Both the position numbers and the translations under genes were made by a program. A stretch of DNA of 64,000 nucleotides, taken from contig JANQMN010000088.1 of the NCBI GenBank assembly GCA_028280065.1, forward strand, positions 1 to 64,000. Direction: 5' to 3'. Below are positions 1-9,152 of this stretch, piece after piece. Position 1 is the stretch's first letter. Each line of letters begins with the position of its first letter. This DNA comes from Hahella sp. (GTDB taxonomy: Bacteria; Pseudomonadota; Gammaproteobacteria; Pseudomonadales; Oleiphilaceae). The notes below the pieces were generated by a model. The model saw only the letters and a list, made by a program, of their open reading frames with translations, was not told where the DNA came from and did no database searches.

Positions 1-2498
1 TGTATAGGGAAGAACAGCATCATCGACGGCAATTACAGGAAGAAAAGTCAACTGATCTACCAGAGAACGAAGTTCTGACAGTGATCGATGGTCAGGGTAG
101 TGAGCAAAATATAGCGCTGACCGAAGTAGACAAAATGCTGCAGTGGGCGTGCAATGGTGTCGCAGACGTCGATATAGAGCTGCTATGTAGCAACACCAGA
201 AAATCACTTTACAAGGGTATGAAAGCGACTGATGTTCCAAGCGCTATGATTATGTCTACCCGGCCCCTGATTGAGACCGAACCCGGCTATTCTAAAGTTT
301 GTGCTCAGTTGCTGTTAAACAAGCTTTGGTGCGAAGTTGTCTCTGGTACTGGGCTAGCTGACAATTTGACCCACAGCTACCAGGAAGATCAGTATGGAGA
401 ATTATTCGAGACCGGACTGCGCCGATGTGTCGGGCACGAATTACTGTCTGAGCAGTTATTAGCATTTGACTTGCGGAGGCTTACGAAGGCTTTAAAACCC
501 GAGCGAGATCGCCTATTTACCTATCTTGGCATGCAGACTCTTTATGATCGGTATTTTCTCCACTGGGAGCAGACGCGATTGGAGCTACCGCAAAGCTTTT
601 TTATGCGAGTAGCCATGGGGTTGGCATTAAATGAAGACGATCCTAATCAACGGGCGGTCGAGTTTTACAATGTGCTTTCCAGTTTCGACTATATGGCCTC
701 CACCCCAACTCTGTTCAACTCGGGGACTTTACGATCACAATTGTCCTCTTGCTACCTGACTACTGTTCCTGATGACCTGGAAGGGATTTACTCATCCTTG
801 AAAGATAATGCGCTATTGTCCAAATGGGCTGGCGGGCTGGGTAATGATTGGACCCCCGTCAGAGCGCTAGGGGCGCATATTAAGGGTACCAACGGAGAGT
901 CGCAGGGTGTGGTGCCTTTTCTCAAGGTCGTCAACGATACCGCCGTGGCGGTTAATCAGGGTGGAAAACGCAAAGGTGCCGTTTGTGCTTACCTGGAAAC
1001 ATGGCACTTGGATATTGAAGAGTTTCTAGAGCTCCGCAAAAACACCGGAGATGAAAGGCGCCGCACTCACGACATGAATACGGCCAATTGGATTCCTGAT
1101 CTCTTTATGAAAAGAGTATTCAATGAGGAGCCCTGGACCCTATTTTCACCCAATGATGTGGCTGACCTTCACAACCTCTGCGGTGCGGAATTCGAAGAGC
1201 GGTATCTCCATTATGAAGCTCAAGCAAAAGAAGGTGCTATAAAGCTATCCAAAACCCTCCCAGCCACGCAGCTCTGGCGTAAGATGTTGTCCATGTTATT
1301 CGAGACAGGACATCCTTGGATTACCTTTAAAGACCCCTGCAACATTCGTTCTCCACAGCAGCATTGTGGGGTTGTACATTCCTCCAATCTTTGTACTGAG
1401 ATCACCCTGAATACCAGTAGTGATGAGATTGCTGTTTGTAATCTGGGGTCAGTGAACCTGGTAAACCATATTCAAAATGGCAAGCTCGATCAGCAGCACT
1501 TGGAGCAAACTGTCAATACTGCGATGCGGATGTTGGACAACGTTATCGACATCAACTACTACGCGGTTGATAAAGCCCAACATTCCAATCTTAAACACCG
1601 CCCTGTAGGGCTGGGTCTCATGGGGTTCCAAGACATCCTCTATGCGCTAAAGATTCCCTATGCCTCTGAACAAGCTGTGCATTTCGCGGATCAGTCTATG
1701 GAACTGCTGAGTTACTACGCGATTCAAGCTAGTGCAAATCTTGCCAGAGAGCGGGGTAGATATGAGAGCTATGAAGGATCATTATGGGATCAAGGTATCC
1801 TTCCCATAGATTCGGCCTGCTTACTAGCAGAACACCGTGGGCAGAGGTTTTGCACCTTGGATATCGGCAGTCAGATAGACTGGCAGCCGGTTCGTGATTT
1901 GGTAGCAAAATGCGGCATGCGAAATTCAAACGTGATGGCAATTGCGCCCACGGCGACTATTTCAAATATTATTGGTGTCTCTCAATCCATTGAACCTACC
2001 TATCAAAACCTGTTTGTTAAATCCAACTTGTCCGGCGAGTTCACCGTCATCAATCCTTGGTTAGTAAAAGCTTTAAAAGAACGGGACCTCTGGGACGAGG
2101 TAATGCGAAGCGATCTTAAATATTTTGATGGTTGTGTGAGTGCTATAGAGCGTGTCCCTGAAGACCTTAAGCAACTGTTTACTACTGCCTTTGAGTTGGA
2201 TTCTCGTTGGCTTGTGGAGGCTGCATCACGTCGGCAGAAGTGGATTGATCAAGCGCAAAGTCTCAATCTCTATCTTGCTGAACCATCCGGTAAACAACTG
2301 GATAATCTATATAAACTCGCCTGGTCTCGGGGGTTGAAAACCACCTATTACTTACGCTCTTTGGGTGCGACTAACATGGAAAAACATAGTATTGCCGCTT
2401 CACCTAGTCGCAATACTATTGAACCAGAAGCTTCAGAAGCGGTTGGCTCCTCAGCCTTCTGCTCTATTCTTGATCCTGACTGCGAGGCATGCCAATAA
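1..2498 (+). CDS. nrdA: Ribonucleoside-diphosphate reductase alpha subunit, class Ia (5' end outside window)
   Basis: Large subunit that reduces ribonucleoside diphosphates to deoxyribonucleotides. The frame is open to base 3 with no credible start before the GTG at base 81, and the region after base 81 already sits inside an ATP-cone-like allosteric domain, so the true start lies left of the window. Counting from base 81, the catalytic residues are in place: C224 and C453 form the redox pair, and N436, C438 (thiyl radical) and E440 lie in the SSNLCTE motif. The YYLR pair near the end carries the radical-transfer tyrosines, and the tail ends with C801-x-x-C804. Spacing is almost identical to E. 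coli NrdA. nrdB follows directly with a one-base overlap. Identification is certain; only the N-terminus is missing. Confidence 0.96.
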   Translation, partial: YREEQHHRRQLQEEKSTDLPENEVLTVIDGQGSEQNIALTEVDKMLQWACNGVADVDIELLCSNTRKSLYKGMKATDVPSAMIMSTRPLIETEPGYSKVCAQLLLNKLWCEVVSGTGLADNLTHSYQEDQYGELFETGLRRCVGHELLSEQLLAFDLRRLTKALKPERDRLFTYLGMQTLYDRYFLHWEQTRLELPQSFFMRVAMGLALNEDDPNQRAVEFYNVLSSFDYMASTPTLFNSGTLRSQLSSCYLTTVPDDLEGIYSSLKDNALLSKWAGGLGNDWTPVRALGAHIKGTNGESQGVVPFLKVVNDTAVAVNQGGKRKGAVCAYLETWHLDIEEFLELRKNTGDERRRTHDMNTANWIPDLFMKRVFNEEPWTLFSPNDVADLHNLCGAEFEERYLHYEAQAKEGAIKLSKTLPATQLWRKMLSMLFETGHPWITFKDPCNIRSPQQHCGVVHSSNLCTEITLNTSSDEIAVCNLGSVNLVNHIQNGKLDQQHLEQTVNTAMRMLDNVIDINYYAVDKAQHSNLKHRPVGLGLMGFQDILYALKIPYASEQAVHFADQSMELLSYYAIQASANLARERGRYESYEGSLWDQGILPIDSACLLAEHRGQRFCTLDIGSQIDWQPVRDLVAKCGMRNSNVMAIAPTATISNIIGVSQSIEPTYQNLFVKSNLSGEFTVINPWLVKALKERDLWDEVMRSDLKYFDGCVSAIERVPEDLKQLFTTAFELDSRWLVEAASRRQKWIDQAQSLNLYLAEPSGKQLDNLYKLAWSRGLKTTYYLRSLGATNMEKHSIAASPSRNTIEPEASEAVGSSAFCSILDPDCEACQ

Positions 2499-3664
2499 TG
2501 AAAATCTCAACATCACAACTAGTCGCCTGGGATGACCCCTTAAGTTCAGCGATCACTTCCAATGGTAGAAACTATCTTGATCCTTTGAGCGAACAAGCTC
2601 CAACCGAATCTAGTGAGCGAGAAAAGTCTCTGTTGCCTCTGGAGCAGCAGGCACATGAGCAGCTTGCACCGATTAATGTGCAGGATAAACGTGTGGTGAA
2701 TGCGGCAACTGATATCAACCAGTTAGCACCGTTCAAATATCCATGGGCATGGGAGTTCTTCCTTAATGCGAATAAAAACCACTGGACGCCATTAGACATC
2801 AATATGGCTCAGGATGTGAACGACTATCATCACAAGCTCACTACCGAGGAGCGTCATGTCTATGAGAATGTGCTGGCCTACCTGACGACTTCTGACATTC
2901 TTGCCATGCGCAATATCGGCCTGGCTGTCATGGAAAAAATGACGGCTCCTGAATTGCAGATCTATCAGGCCCGGCAAGTCTACGAAGAAGCCCTGCATAC
3001 ATGGACCTATCAGCACTGTATTGAAACCCTCGGCCTTGATCAGAGTGAAATCTACAATCGTTATCGTGTGATTCCTGAAATTCATGGGAAGATAACAATG
3101 GCCAACCAACGTCTCAGTAGCGTTTTACGTCCGGATATTGATCTTCATAATCGAGACGACCTGGAGCAATTTGTTCACTCTTATCTGTTTTTTGCCGCAG
3201 TCTTTGAGGGCTGCTGGTTTTACAATGGCTTTAGTCCGATCTTTGCGCTTCAACGCCGAGGACTAATGAAAGGGACAGGCGAACAGCTGCAGTACATCAT
3301 GCGCGACGAGGTGATGCATTGTGCCTTTGGCTTGCGAGTGGTGCGACAATTGTTGTCTGAGGAGTCTCTTAGTTTGGACCCAACAAGAGTCAACGATATG
3401 TGGGAAGAGGCTGAGGCAGCCGAGCAGGCGTATGCAAGGTTTTTACTCAGCGAACCGATACTCGGGTACAGCGCTGAGGATCACATCGGTCAGTTTCGCT
3501 TTATTGCTAACCGTCGTGCAAAGCAACTTCATTTAGCAGAGCCCTTTCCGGGTGCCGAAAATCGACTACCCTGGTTGGATGAACAAGCAAGTATGCGTAA
3601 GGAGAAAAATTTCTTTGAAACTCGCGTGACGGAATATCAGGCAGGGGCTGCATTAAGTTGGTGA
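2498..3664 (+). CDS. nrdB: Ribonucleoside-diphosphate reductase beta subunit (tyrosyl radical, di-iron)
   Basis: Small subunit that houses the di-iron/tyrosyl radical used by NrdA. I use the ATG at 2498, overlapping the nrdA stop (TAATG). The in-frame ATG at 2489 sits one base after the only GAGG and could not be served by it, whereas 2498 lies 10 bases away. That gives 388 residues. Visible metal and radical residues: D133, E164-x-x-H167 and the radical tyrosine Y171 in the EALHTWTY segment, then E in VFEG and E-x-x-H in RDEVMH. Tyrosine rather than phenylalanine argues for class Ia and against Ic. There is an N-terminal extension of about 60 residues compared with E. coli. It forms an operon with nrdA and a terminator follows. 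Confidence 0.96.
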   Translation: MKISTSQLVAWDDPLSSAITSNGRNYLDPLSEQAPTESSEREKSLLPLEQQAHEQLAPINVQDKRVVNAATDINQLAPFKYPWAWEFFLNANKNHWTPLDINMAQDVNDYHHKLTTEERHVYENVLAYLTTSDILAMRNIGLAVMEKMTAPELQIYQARQVYEEALHTWTYQHCIETLGLDQSEIYNRYRVIPEIHGKITMANQRLSSVLRPDIDLHNRDDLEQFVHSYLFFAAVFEGCWFYNGFSPIFALQRRGLMKGTGEQLQYIMRDEVMHCAFGLRVVRQLLSEESLSLDPTRVNDMWEEAEAAEQAYARFLLSEPILGYSAEDHIGQFRFIANRRAKQLHLAEPFPGAENRLPWLDEQASMRKEKNFFETRVTEYQAGAALSW

Positions 3665-3742
3665 GGTTAAGCTCGGTTTAATACCCAAAACGTCTTTCTA
3701 GATGCATTATTCTCGGAAATAGTAGTCAATCGTGTGAGATTT

Positions 3743-3779
3743 GCCCGGAAGAAAAGTTATCCGGGCACCTTCCTTTTTT
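3743..3779 (+). terminator. Rho-independent terminator after nrdB
   Basis: A seven-base stem (GCCCGGA paired with TCCGGGC, 3743-3749 and 3760-3766) encloses a ten-base loop and is followed by a T-rich run ending at 3779. It lies about 80 bases after the nrdB stop, before the convergent zur gene. Confidence 0.8.
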
Positions 3780-3862
3780 AGTCCCAAAACTAAGAAATCT
3801 AGTAGAGGATGCTAGACTGATTAAATTTCCAATAGTCTGCTCGAAATTTAAGGCTTACCAAC

Positions 3863-4330
3863 TTATTGCTGATGCTGTTGTTTAATGCAATCGTCACAGA
3901 TGCAATTTATTTCCAGTTGCGGACTAATCATGTGGTATCCAGCCTTTTTAACATTTTCCTTGAGTGCTGAGATTGTCGATACCTGTAAAGTGATTTCTTC
4001 AACTTGTTGGCATTGGTTGCATATCAAGAATTGGGGAACCTCGTGAGCGTGATTGCATGAAATATGGGAGCAGGCAACATATTTATTGGCCAGGTTAAGT
4101 TTATGAACCAGGCCTTCTTCCGATAGAAAATCCAAAATTCTGTAGACCGACATTGCTGGCATGCTCTCGCCATATTCTTGCTTACAATAGTCAACCAGCT
4201 CATACGCAGACATGGCTTTTTGAGAAGCCAGTAATCCAGAAAGCACTTGCTTTCGCTTGTTGGTAAATCTTACCCCTTGTTCCCGACAATGCCTTTCTGC
4301 ATGTTCGATAATGGTTTCAATTTTTGGCAT
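3863..4330 (-). CDS. zur: Zinc uptake regulator Zur (Fur family)
   Basis: Fur-superfamily repressor of 155 residues that senses zinc. The N-terminal winged helix runs from the VRFTNKRKQVL region to about residue 80 and matches E. coli Zur in order and wording (SAYELVDY, VYRILDFL, GLVHK). The dimerisation half carries two cysteine pairs, CNQC and CICDDC, plus a histidine-rich stretch (SHISCNHAH), as expected for structural and sensory zinc. It is probably transcribed with the COG0523 GTPase upstream on the same strand (114-base gap), whose promoter region contains a Zur-box-like palindrome, implying autoregulation. Zur is preferred over Fur because of sequence resemblance and the zinc-related neighbours. 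Confidence 0.9.
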   Translation of the reverse strand: MPKIETIIEHAERHCREQGVRFTNKRKQVLSGLLASQKAMSAYELVDYCKQEYGESMPAMSVYRILDFLSEEGLVHKLNLANKYVACSHISCNHAHEVPQFLICNQCQQVEEITLQVSTISALKENVKKAGYHMISPQLEINCICDDCIKQQHQQ

Positions 4331-4444
4331 GATGTTACCTTTGATTAAGGGTTTCCTTAGTTTCCTGGAACGATGACTACTTCATTTGCGAAACTTAGTG
4401 AACCGATGGCATGGCTTAGCACTTGAATCGGTATTAACTAACTA

Positions 4445-5644
4445 TCAAGCGGTCTGTTGCCAGGCTGGAAATGGATCTTTTAAACTGACCCAATAATCTC
4501 TACCCTTGAGAAGCTCATCTTCTGTTAGCAGGCAGTCGTCAAGAGCCTTGGTTATCATTTTCTGATCCAATCCCTGACCAATGAAAACCAGTTCCTGACG
4601 CATATCGCCGAAGGGTTCTACCCATAACTTATTGATAGACTCCAGATATTCTTCATCAGTTGGCCAATTCTCTTTAGGTACTGCTTTCCAAAATAATCCA
4701 GCAAATCCATAGCGTGCAATACCTCCCGCCTGACTCCACTGTCCAGCAAATTGGGGCCGTGTAGCTAGCCAGAAGTAACCTTTTGATCGAATCAGCTTGC
4801 CGAATTTCTGTGTGTCATGCAGGAACTGATAAAACTTCTCAGGATGAAATGGACGGCGGGCAACATAGCTAAAACTGCTTATGCCATATTCTTCGGTTTC
4901 CGGTACATGCTCTCCCCGCATCTCTTTCAGCCAGCCAGGTGCTTGCTGAGCCCGCTCGAAATCGAATAAACCGGTACTAAGTACATCATCAATATCGACC
5001 TTTCCCTGAGCGATTGGAATGATTCGAGCGTCGGTATTGAGGGCTTTGAGAATACCCGTTAACCGCTCAACATCTGACGCTTTCACCAAGTCGGTTTTGC
5101 TGATAAGTAGTATGTCTGCGAACTCAACTTGATCGATTAATAAGTCGGCGACGCTACGCTCGTCTTCTTCACCCAGCGATTCCCCGGCATCCTGCAAGTA
5201 CTTTGCTTCATCGTAGTCCTTCAGAAAGTTCACCGCATCGACCACAGTGACCATGGTATCGAGCGTTGCCACATCTGATAACGAAACGCCATCTTCGTCT
5301 GCAAAGGTAAAAGTTTCGGCGACAGGTAATGGCTCTGAAATGCCGGTTGATTCAATGACCAGATAATCGAATCTTCCATCCTTAGCTAAGTTGTTAACTT
5401 CTAGCAGCAGATCTTCCCGTAATGTGCAACAAATACAGCCGTTGCTCATTTCAACTAACTTTTCTTCCTTGTGACTGAGCGACACTTCATTTTGAACCAT
5501 GGTGGCGTCGATGTTTATTTCACTCATATCGTTAACGATAACGGCGACCTTTTTGCCTTGGCGGTTATTGAGAATATGGCTAAGCACGGTTGTCTTTCCA
5601 GCGCCAAGAAAGCCTGAAAGCACAGTTACCGGTAAACGAGTCAT
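4445..5644 (-). CDS. CobW/COG0523-family zinc GTPase (ZigA/YeiR-like metallochaperone)
   Basis: G3E-family P-loop GTPase thought to deliver zinc to client enzymes under zinc starvation. I start it at the ATG at 5644, giving MTRLPVTVLSGFLGAGKTT and 399 residues. A longer frame reaches 5776, but the 44 extra residues are unlike the family and run through the palindromic operator at 5705-5719. Features: Walker A GFLGAGKTT at the start, the metal-binding CxCC motif in NGCICCTL, E-S-T-G-I-S-E-P, the TKxD-type guanine motif (SKTDLV), and a C-terminal CobW_C domain. It is followed by zur on the same strand. COG0523 genes beside zur are a recognised part of the low-zinc response; the client protein cannot be told from sequence. 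Confidence 0.88.
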   Translation of the reverse strand: MTRLPVTVLSGFLGAGKTTVLSHILNNRQGKKVAVIVNDMSEINIDATMVQNEVSLSHKEEKLVEMSNGCICCTLREDLLLEVNNLAKDGRFDYLVIESTGISEPLPVAETFTFADEDGVSLSDVATLDTMVTVVDAVNFLKDYDEAKYLQDAGESLGEEDERSVADLLIDQVEFADILLISKTDLVKASDVERLTGILKALNTDARIIPIAQGKVDIDDVLSTGLFDFERAQQAPGWLKEMRGEHVPETEEYGISSFSYVARRPFHPEKFYQFLHDTQKFGKLIRSKGYFWLATRPQFAGQWSQAGGIARYGFAGLFWKAVPKENWPTDEEYLESINKLWVEPFGDMRQELVFIGQGLDQKMITKALDDCLLTEDELLKGRDYWVSLKDPFPAWQQTA

Positions 5645-5704
5645 GCGTGGGATGCTCCAATCAACGTTTTGGATGAAAACTAGCTGTAACAGCACATAAT
5701 GATA

Positions 5705-5719
5705 TGTTGCATCATAACA
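5705..5719. promoter_or_regulatory. Zur-box-like palindrome upstream of the COG0523 GTPase/zur unit
   Basis: TGTTGCATCATAACA matches the gammaproteobacterial Zur consensus TGTTATAnTATAACA at 11 of 14 defined positions and sits in a wider palindrome, ATATGTT...AACATAT. It lies 61-75 bases upstream of the chosen GTPase start. Confidence 0.65.
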
Positions 5720-5889
5720 TATGTGTGTGTAAAACCCTGCCCCAAATTCGCGTTTATAAACCTGCTCTAACAACATATCGGATTGGGCTTATCGTTTTAG
5801 GTAAGTTAAGGAACCTATTGCGCGTGAGAAACTGGGAGCTTGGCGGCGTCTCTTCAGGTCAAGCCCAGGCCGGTGGAACATCAAAAATC

Positions 5890-6579
5890 CTATTGGAGTT
5901 CGGCAGTTGCCAGAGAGGCAACTTGCTCTTCAATTATGTCTGCATAAATTTGCAGTTGTGCAGTCGAAAGCCCCCGGCATAATCTCTTCACTTCCAAGGC
6001 GTGCATCTTTATCCATAACTTACTGGCCCAGTCAACGCCTTTCACGACCAGATAATGTGCGTGCATATCCTTCAACGGCACCATGAAGTAGTAATCGATA
6101 ATTGCATAGAGCGAATCATTGCCTAAGTCTACAATGGACCGAATGCAGTCTTGTCGTTTGCCGTTACTCCTGATTTTTCGAATGGTTGTATCGGCCAGTT
6201 CGGCAAGCTGATTGGTGATCGGCACGACCAGGTAATAGCCCCGTTCGTCCTGGTGGGGCATCCTTAGTTCCAGCATGTTCGCGATGTGTTGTAGGTTTTC
6301 TTCGGAAAGCCGAGGGAAAATTTGCCCGAGAAGTTTCTTTTCAATGCCGATGGCAATATTCACCGCACGTTCGACGGAGCGAATGGTCGCTGCTTTGGCG
6401 CCGAGCCGCTTTGTCGGTTCAATGAAATAGGATTGATTAAGTTCCTTGGCGACTGTGGTTAATTTCTCCACCGCCAAATCTGTTAAATCTCTTCCCGCAA
6501 CTCGACTCCGAATTGCCTGAATAACTTCGTTAGTATTGCTGAACGACTGTTCAGTCACTGATATTCGAATATAGTGCAT
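5890..6579 (-). CDS. Uncharacterised protein, 229 residues
   Basis: No family recognised. The protein is soluble-looking, without signal peptide or membrane segments, rich in Lys/Arg and alternating hydrophobics, and appears mostly helical in its N-terminal half. A YYLVVP / HYLVVKG pair of similar segments recurs about 80 residues apart. It lies on the same strand as and upstream of the COG0523 GTPase, but the 245-base gap with a Zur-box-like site between them makes co-transcription doubtful. It may instead be expressed alone. Coding is supported by length and by normal codon use rather than by homology. Confidence 0.6.
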   Translation of the reverse strand: MHYIRISVTEQSFSNTNEVIQAIRSRVAGRDLTDLAVEKLTTVAKELNQSYFIEPTKRLGAKAATIRSVERAVNIAIGIEKKLLGQIFPRLSEENLQHIANMLELRMPHQDERGYYLVVPITNQLAELADTTIRKIRSNGKRQDCIRSIVDLGNDSLYAIIDYYFMVPLKDMHAHYLVVKGVDWASKLWIKMHALEVKRLCRGLSTAQLQIYADIIEEQVASLATAELQ

Positions 6580-6614
6580 CTGATCAATGACTAACTTGGT
6601 TACTGAGTAAAACG

Positions 6615-6974
6615 CTACAAGCCTTTATCGGACCAGACCGCGTATTCGTTACCATTAGGGTCGCTGAAATGGAAGCGTCGCCCTCCAGGAAACGAAAAGG
6701 TCGGCTTGATGACTTTTCCACCGGCAGCCTCGATTTTTCTTTGGGTTGCTTCGAGCGTGCTGCTATAAAATACCAGCAATACGCTGCCGCCGCCGGTAGC
6801 AGCGACTAGGTCTGACTTATAGAATCCGCCGGCGATTCCTGCGTTGGCAAAGGTCGTATAGTCCGGGCCATAGTCCCGAAACGACCATTCGAATACCGTT
6901 TGGAAAAATGCCTTTGTTGCGGCCATGTCTTTGGCTGGAAGTTCCACGTAGTTGATTTTTTCGTGTAGGTTCAT
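6615..6974 (-). CDS. VOC (glyoxalase/bleomycin resistance) superfamily protein
   Basis: Single vicinal-oxygen-chelate domain of 119 residues. It opens with the usual YVELPAKDMAATKAFF strand-helix and closes with the FHFSDPNGNEYAVW signature, including the conserved DPxGN and a metal-ligand-type glutamate. This is close to the YybH/'VOC family protein' group often annotated as glyoxalase-like. Such single-domain members dimerise, and the substrate cannot be predicted. It stands alone on the minus strand between the unknown gene at 5890 and threonine aldolase. Confidence 0.85.
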   Translation of the reverse strand: MNLHEKINYVELPAKDMAATKAFFQTVFEWSFRDYGPDYTTFANAGIAGGFYKSDLVAATGGGSVLLVFYSSTLEATQRKIEAAGGKVIKPTFSFPGGRRFHFSDPNGNEYAVWSDKGL

Positions 6975-7085
6975 TTTTTTATCAATGGGAATTATTTACT
7001 GGTGCTCTTAAAGGTAGCCCATTGTGAAGACAGTGGATAGGTTTGAAATCGAGGAAGCGTTAGGTTCACTCAAATCGTTGTGATA

Positions 7086-8114
7086 TCAGAGGCTTGATTG
7101 AAAGTCTTGGAACGCTTGAATGGTCTTGCTGATTGCTTCATCTGATATATCCAGATGTGTCACTATTCGCACCGTTGTTCCGTCGCCAATCAGGATTCCT
7201 TGGGAAAGCAAAAAGCGTCGAAGTAGCTCCGCTGTTTCCGCGGAGTTTACCCTGAAGAAAAAGATATTGGTTTGAACCTTTGAAGCGTCACAGTGGAGAA
7301 AGTCCAATGTTGACAGGGCTTCAGCCAGTTGATGTGCTCGGTCGTGGTCCTCTTGAAGCCGGTGAACATGATGGTTTAATGCGTAGTCCGCAGCGGCGGC
7401 CAAAACACCGCATTGACGCATGCCGCCACCAACCATTTTACGCCAGCGATGAGCCTGCTGAATAAACTCGCGGCTTCCGCATAACACGGAACCGACGGGA
7501 GAGCCTAATCCCTTGGAGAAGCAAATGGATACCGAATCGTAATATTGAGTAATTGAGTCAAGTTCGGTGTTCAGGTAACAGGCGGCATTAAAAACCCTTG
7601 CGCCATCCAGGTGCAGTTTTAAGCCGTGTTCTTTAGAGAATTGTTGCGCTTGTTGTTGGTATTGTAGCGGCAGGACGTCACCGCTTCGGGTATTTTCCAG
7701 GCAGAGAAGACGTGTTTTCGCAAAATGCGGATCATCGGGCTTTATTTTTTCGGCGACTTTGGCTAAGTCCAGTGTACTGTCCGGTTCGAATTCTATCGGT
7801 TGTGGCTGAATACTACCGAGGACAGCACCGCCACCGGCCTCATATTTGTAGGTATGCGCATCCTGCCCGACGATATACTCGTCGCCGCGTTGGCAGTGGC
7901 TGAGCAAGGAGGCCAAATTGCTTTGCGTACCGGAAGGAAAAAACAGCGCATCGTCCATTCCAGTCAATTCAGCCATACGTTTTTGCAGGCGATTCACCGT
8001 TGGATCGTCGCCAAACACGTCATCGCCGACATCGGCATTTGCCATGGCTTCGCGCATTGCCTTTGAGGGCCGGGTAACGGTGTCGGAACGAAAGTCTGTC
8101 AATAGATTTTTCAT
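7086..8114 (-). CDS. ltaE: Low-specificity L-threonine aldolase
   Basis: PLP enzyme of fold type I that cleaves L-threonine and L-allo-threonine to glycine and acetaldehyde. At 342 residues it is close to E. coli LtaE (333). Diagnostic features are the N-terminal DFRSDTVTRP motif, GDDVFGDDPTV, the LHLDGARVFNA segment that stacks on the cofactor, and the Schiff-base lysine K201 in FSKGLGSPVGS. The start overlaps the stop of the small lipoprotein upstream by four bases (ATGA), so the two are co-transcribed and probably translationally coupled. Confidence 0.93.
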   Translation of the reverse strand: MKNLLTDFRSDTVTRPSKAMREAMANADVGDDVFGDDPTVNRLQKRMAELTGMDDALFFPSGTQSNLASLLSHCQRGDEYIVGQDAHTYKYEAGGGAVLGSIQPQPIEFEPDSTLDLAKVAEKIKPDDPHFAKTRLLCLENTRSGDVLPLQYQQQAQQFSKEHGLKLHLDGARVFNAACYLNTELDSITQYYDSVSICFSKGLGSPVGSVLCGSREFIQQAHRWRKMVGGGMRQCGVLAAAADYALNHHVHRLQEDHDRAHQLAEALSTLDFLHCDASKVQTNIFFFRVNSAETAELLRRFLLSQGILIGDGTTVRIVTHLDISDEAISKTIQAFQDFQSSL

Positions 8115-8332
8115 GGGGTTTGTTCAATAACTTCTTTACGGTCCTGTTGATACTGGTCGTAGGATTTTAGCTTGTCCTTGCAAAGTTCGCGCTCATCGCG
8201 ATTGTTGATTTTGTCGCACTCCCGTTCTTGCTGTAGTTGGAAGTTGTCATACCAGCCGCGATAGCTACAACCGTTAGCGGTACTGAGTAAAATCCCGATT
8301 AAAGCGGCAGCAAGGATTGTGTTTGGTCGCAT
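8111..8332 (-). CDS. Small Cys-containing exported protein, possible lipoprotein
   Basis: A 73-residue protein with an N-terminal hydrophobic segment followed by ANGC at residues 19-22, a weak lipobox because Asn occupies the -2 position. The mature part is charged and rich in Asp, Glu, Lys and Gln, with a second cysteine in ELCKDKL. It resembles small hypothetical lipoproteins found beside threonine aldolase in related bacteria (recalled, not searched). It overlaps ltaE by four bases. Its role is unknown. Confidence 0.7.
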   Translation of the reverse strand: MRPNTILAAALIGILLSTANGCSYRGWYDNFQLQQERECDKINNRDERELCKDKLKSYDQYQQDRKEVIEQTP

Positions 8333-8380
8333 GGTATTCGTCCGGGTAGGGGAAGTTATCCGGATTCTGCGCCGCCTAGC

Positions 8381-8395
8381 TTAAGCCAGGCTTAA
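8381..8395. promoter_or_regulatory. 15-base palindrome upstream of the small lipoprotein/ltaE unit
   Basis: TTAAGCC-A-GGCTTAA is a perfect inverted repeat with a single central base, 49-63 bases upstream of the start at 8332. It could be an operator, or a hairpin for the DUF3299 gene that ends at 8422 on the same strand. No T-run follows it, so a terminator role is weak. Confidence 0.35.
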
Positions 8396-8421
8396 CTGCA
8401 GTGGTTTCTATTCGCCACCGC

Positions 8422-8979
8422 CTAGTTATAGTCATAAATTTCAAAGTCGTCGGCGGTCATGCTGTAGCCTGTTTCCGCATACTGGCTGGTCTTGCCCATC
8501 ACAGAAAGCGTACCTGAAACCCAGAAAGCATCATAAATCAAGTCGATGGATAATGGTTTATCCTTTGTTTCTACATAAACGATTTGATTGGTCGGTGGCG
8601 GTGGAACGTGAATACATGCGCCCATATAGGGTACGAGCAAGAACTCCGTGATGCCTTTTTCGTCACCTTCAAGAGGTACGGCGAAACCGGGAATCCTGAC
8701 CTTTTTGTCGTTGAGTTTGCCCACGACAGGAGCGCTTATTTGGGGCGGCATTTCGAAAAGCAGGCTTTCATGCTCTATCAGGTTTGGATCTAGCGTAAAT
8801 TGCGAGCCTGGTGGCACAAGATCATCCCACTCCAGAGTTTGATAATCGCTCGCTTTGACAGCATGTGCCGAACCGACGGCAATTGTAAACAGGATGGCTG
8901 ACAAGGCCAAAATCAAAAGGGATAGAAGGCCCGCACCTGAGTTATCTGAATTTCGACTAAACACGTTTGACTCCGGCAT
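8422..8979 (-). CDS. DUF3299 exported protein of the Zur-linked locus
   Basis: Periplasmic protein of 185 residues from the ATG at 8979; a TTG two codons earlier at 8985 is less likely. There is a hydrophobic signal segment ending near AVGSAHA. The body carries the DUF3299 pattern KVRIPGFAVPLEG, FLLVPYMGACIHVPPPP and YDAFWVSGTL, with a conserved Cys-His pair that might bind metal. From memory, P. aeruginosa carries a similar protein with a DUF2796 protein and a MacB-like ABC pair in a zinc-starvation operon (PA4063-PA4066). Here the gene is divergent from those partners and shares the operator at 9045-9059. Confidence 0.82.
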   Translation of the reverse strand: MPESNVFSRNSDNSGAGLLSLLILALSAILFTIAVGSAHAVKASDYQTLEWDDLVPPGSQFTLDPNLIEHESLLFEMPPQISAPVVGKLNDKKVRIPGFAVPLEGDEKGITEFLLVPYMGACIHVPPPPTNQIVYVETKDKPLSIDLIYDAFWVSGTLSVMGKTSQYAETGYSMTADDFEIYDYN

Positions 8980-9044
8980 TACCAAATAAGCGCCCTAAGC
9001 GAGTTATTATCGCAACTATAAACTAAACAGTAGCCAAAACAAAA

Positions 9045-9059
9045 CGTTATGTTATAACA
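9045..9059. promoter_or_regulatory. Zur box in the divergent DUF3299 / DUF2796 promoter
   Basis: CGTTATGTTATAACA matches TGTTATAnTATAACA at 12 of 14 defined positions. It lies 66-80 bases upstream of the DUF3299 start and about 94 bases upstream of the DUF2796 start, so one site could repress both directions when zinc is sufficient. Confidence 0.72.
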
Positions 9060-9152
9060 TATTGAAAGCTGGGCGTGCTATTGCCTGTTGAAACGCTAAA
9101 GCGATCCGCAAATAATTCCAATGCAATTCTTATGGTCCACAAGGGGCGAAAA

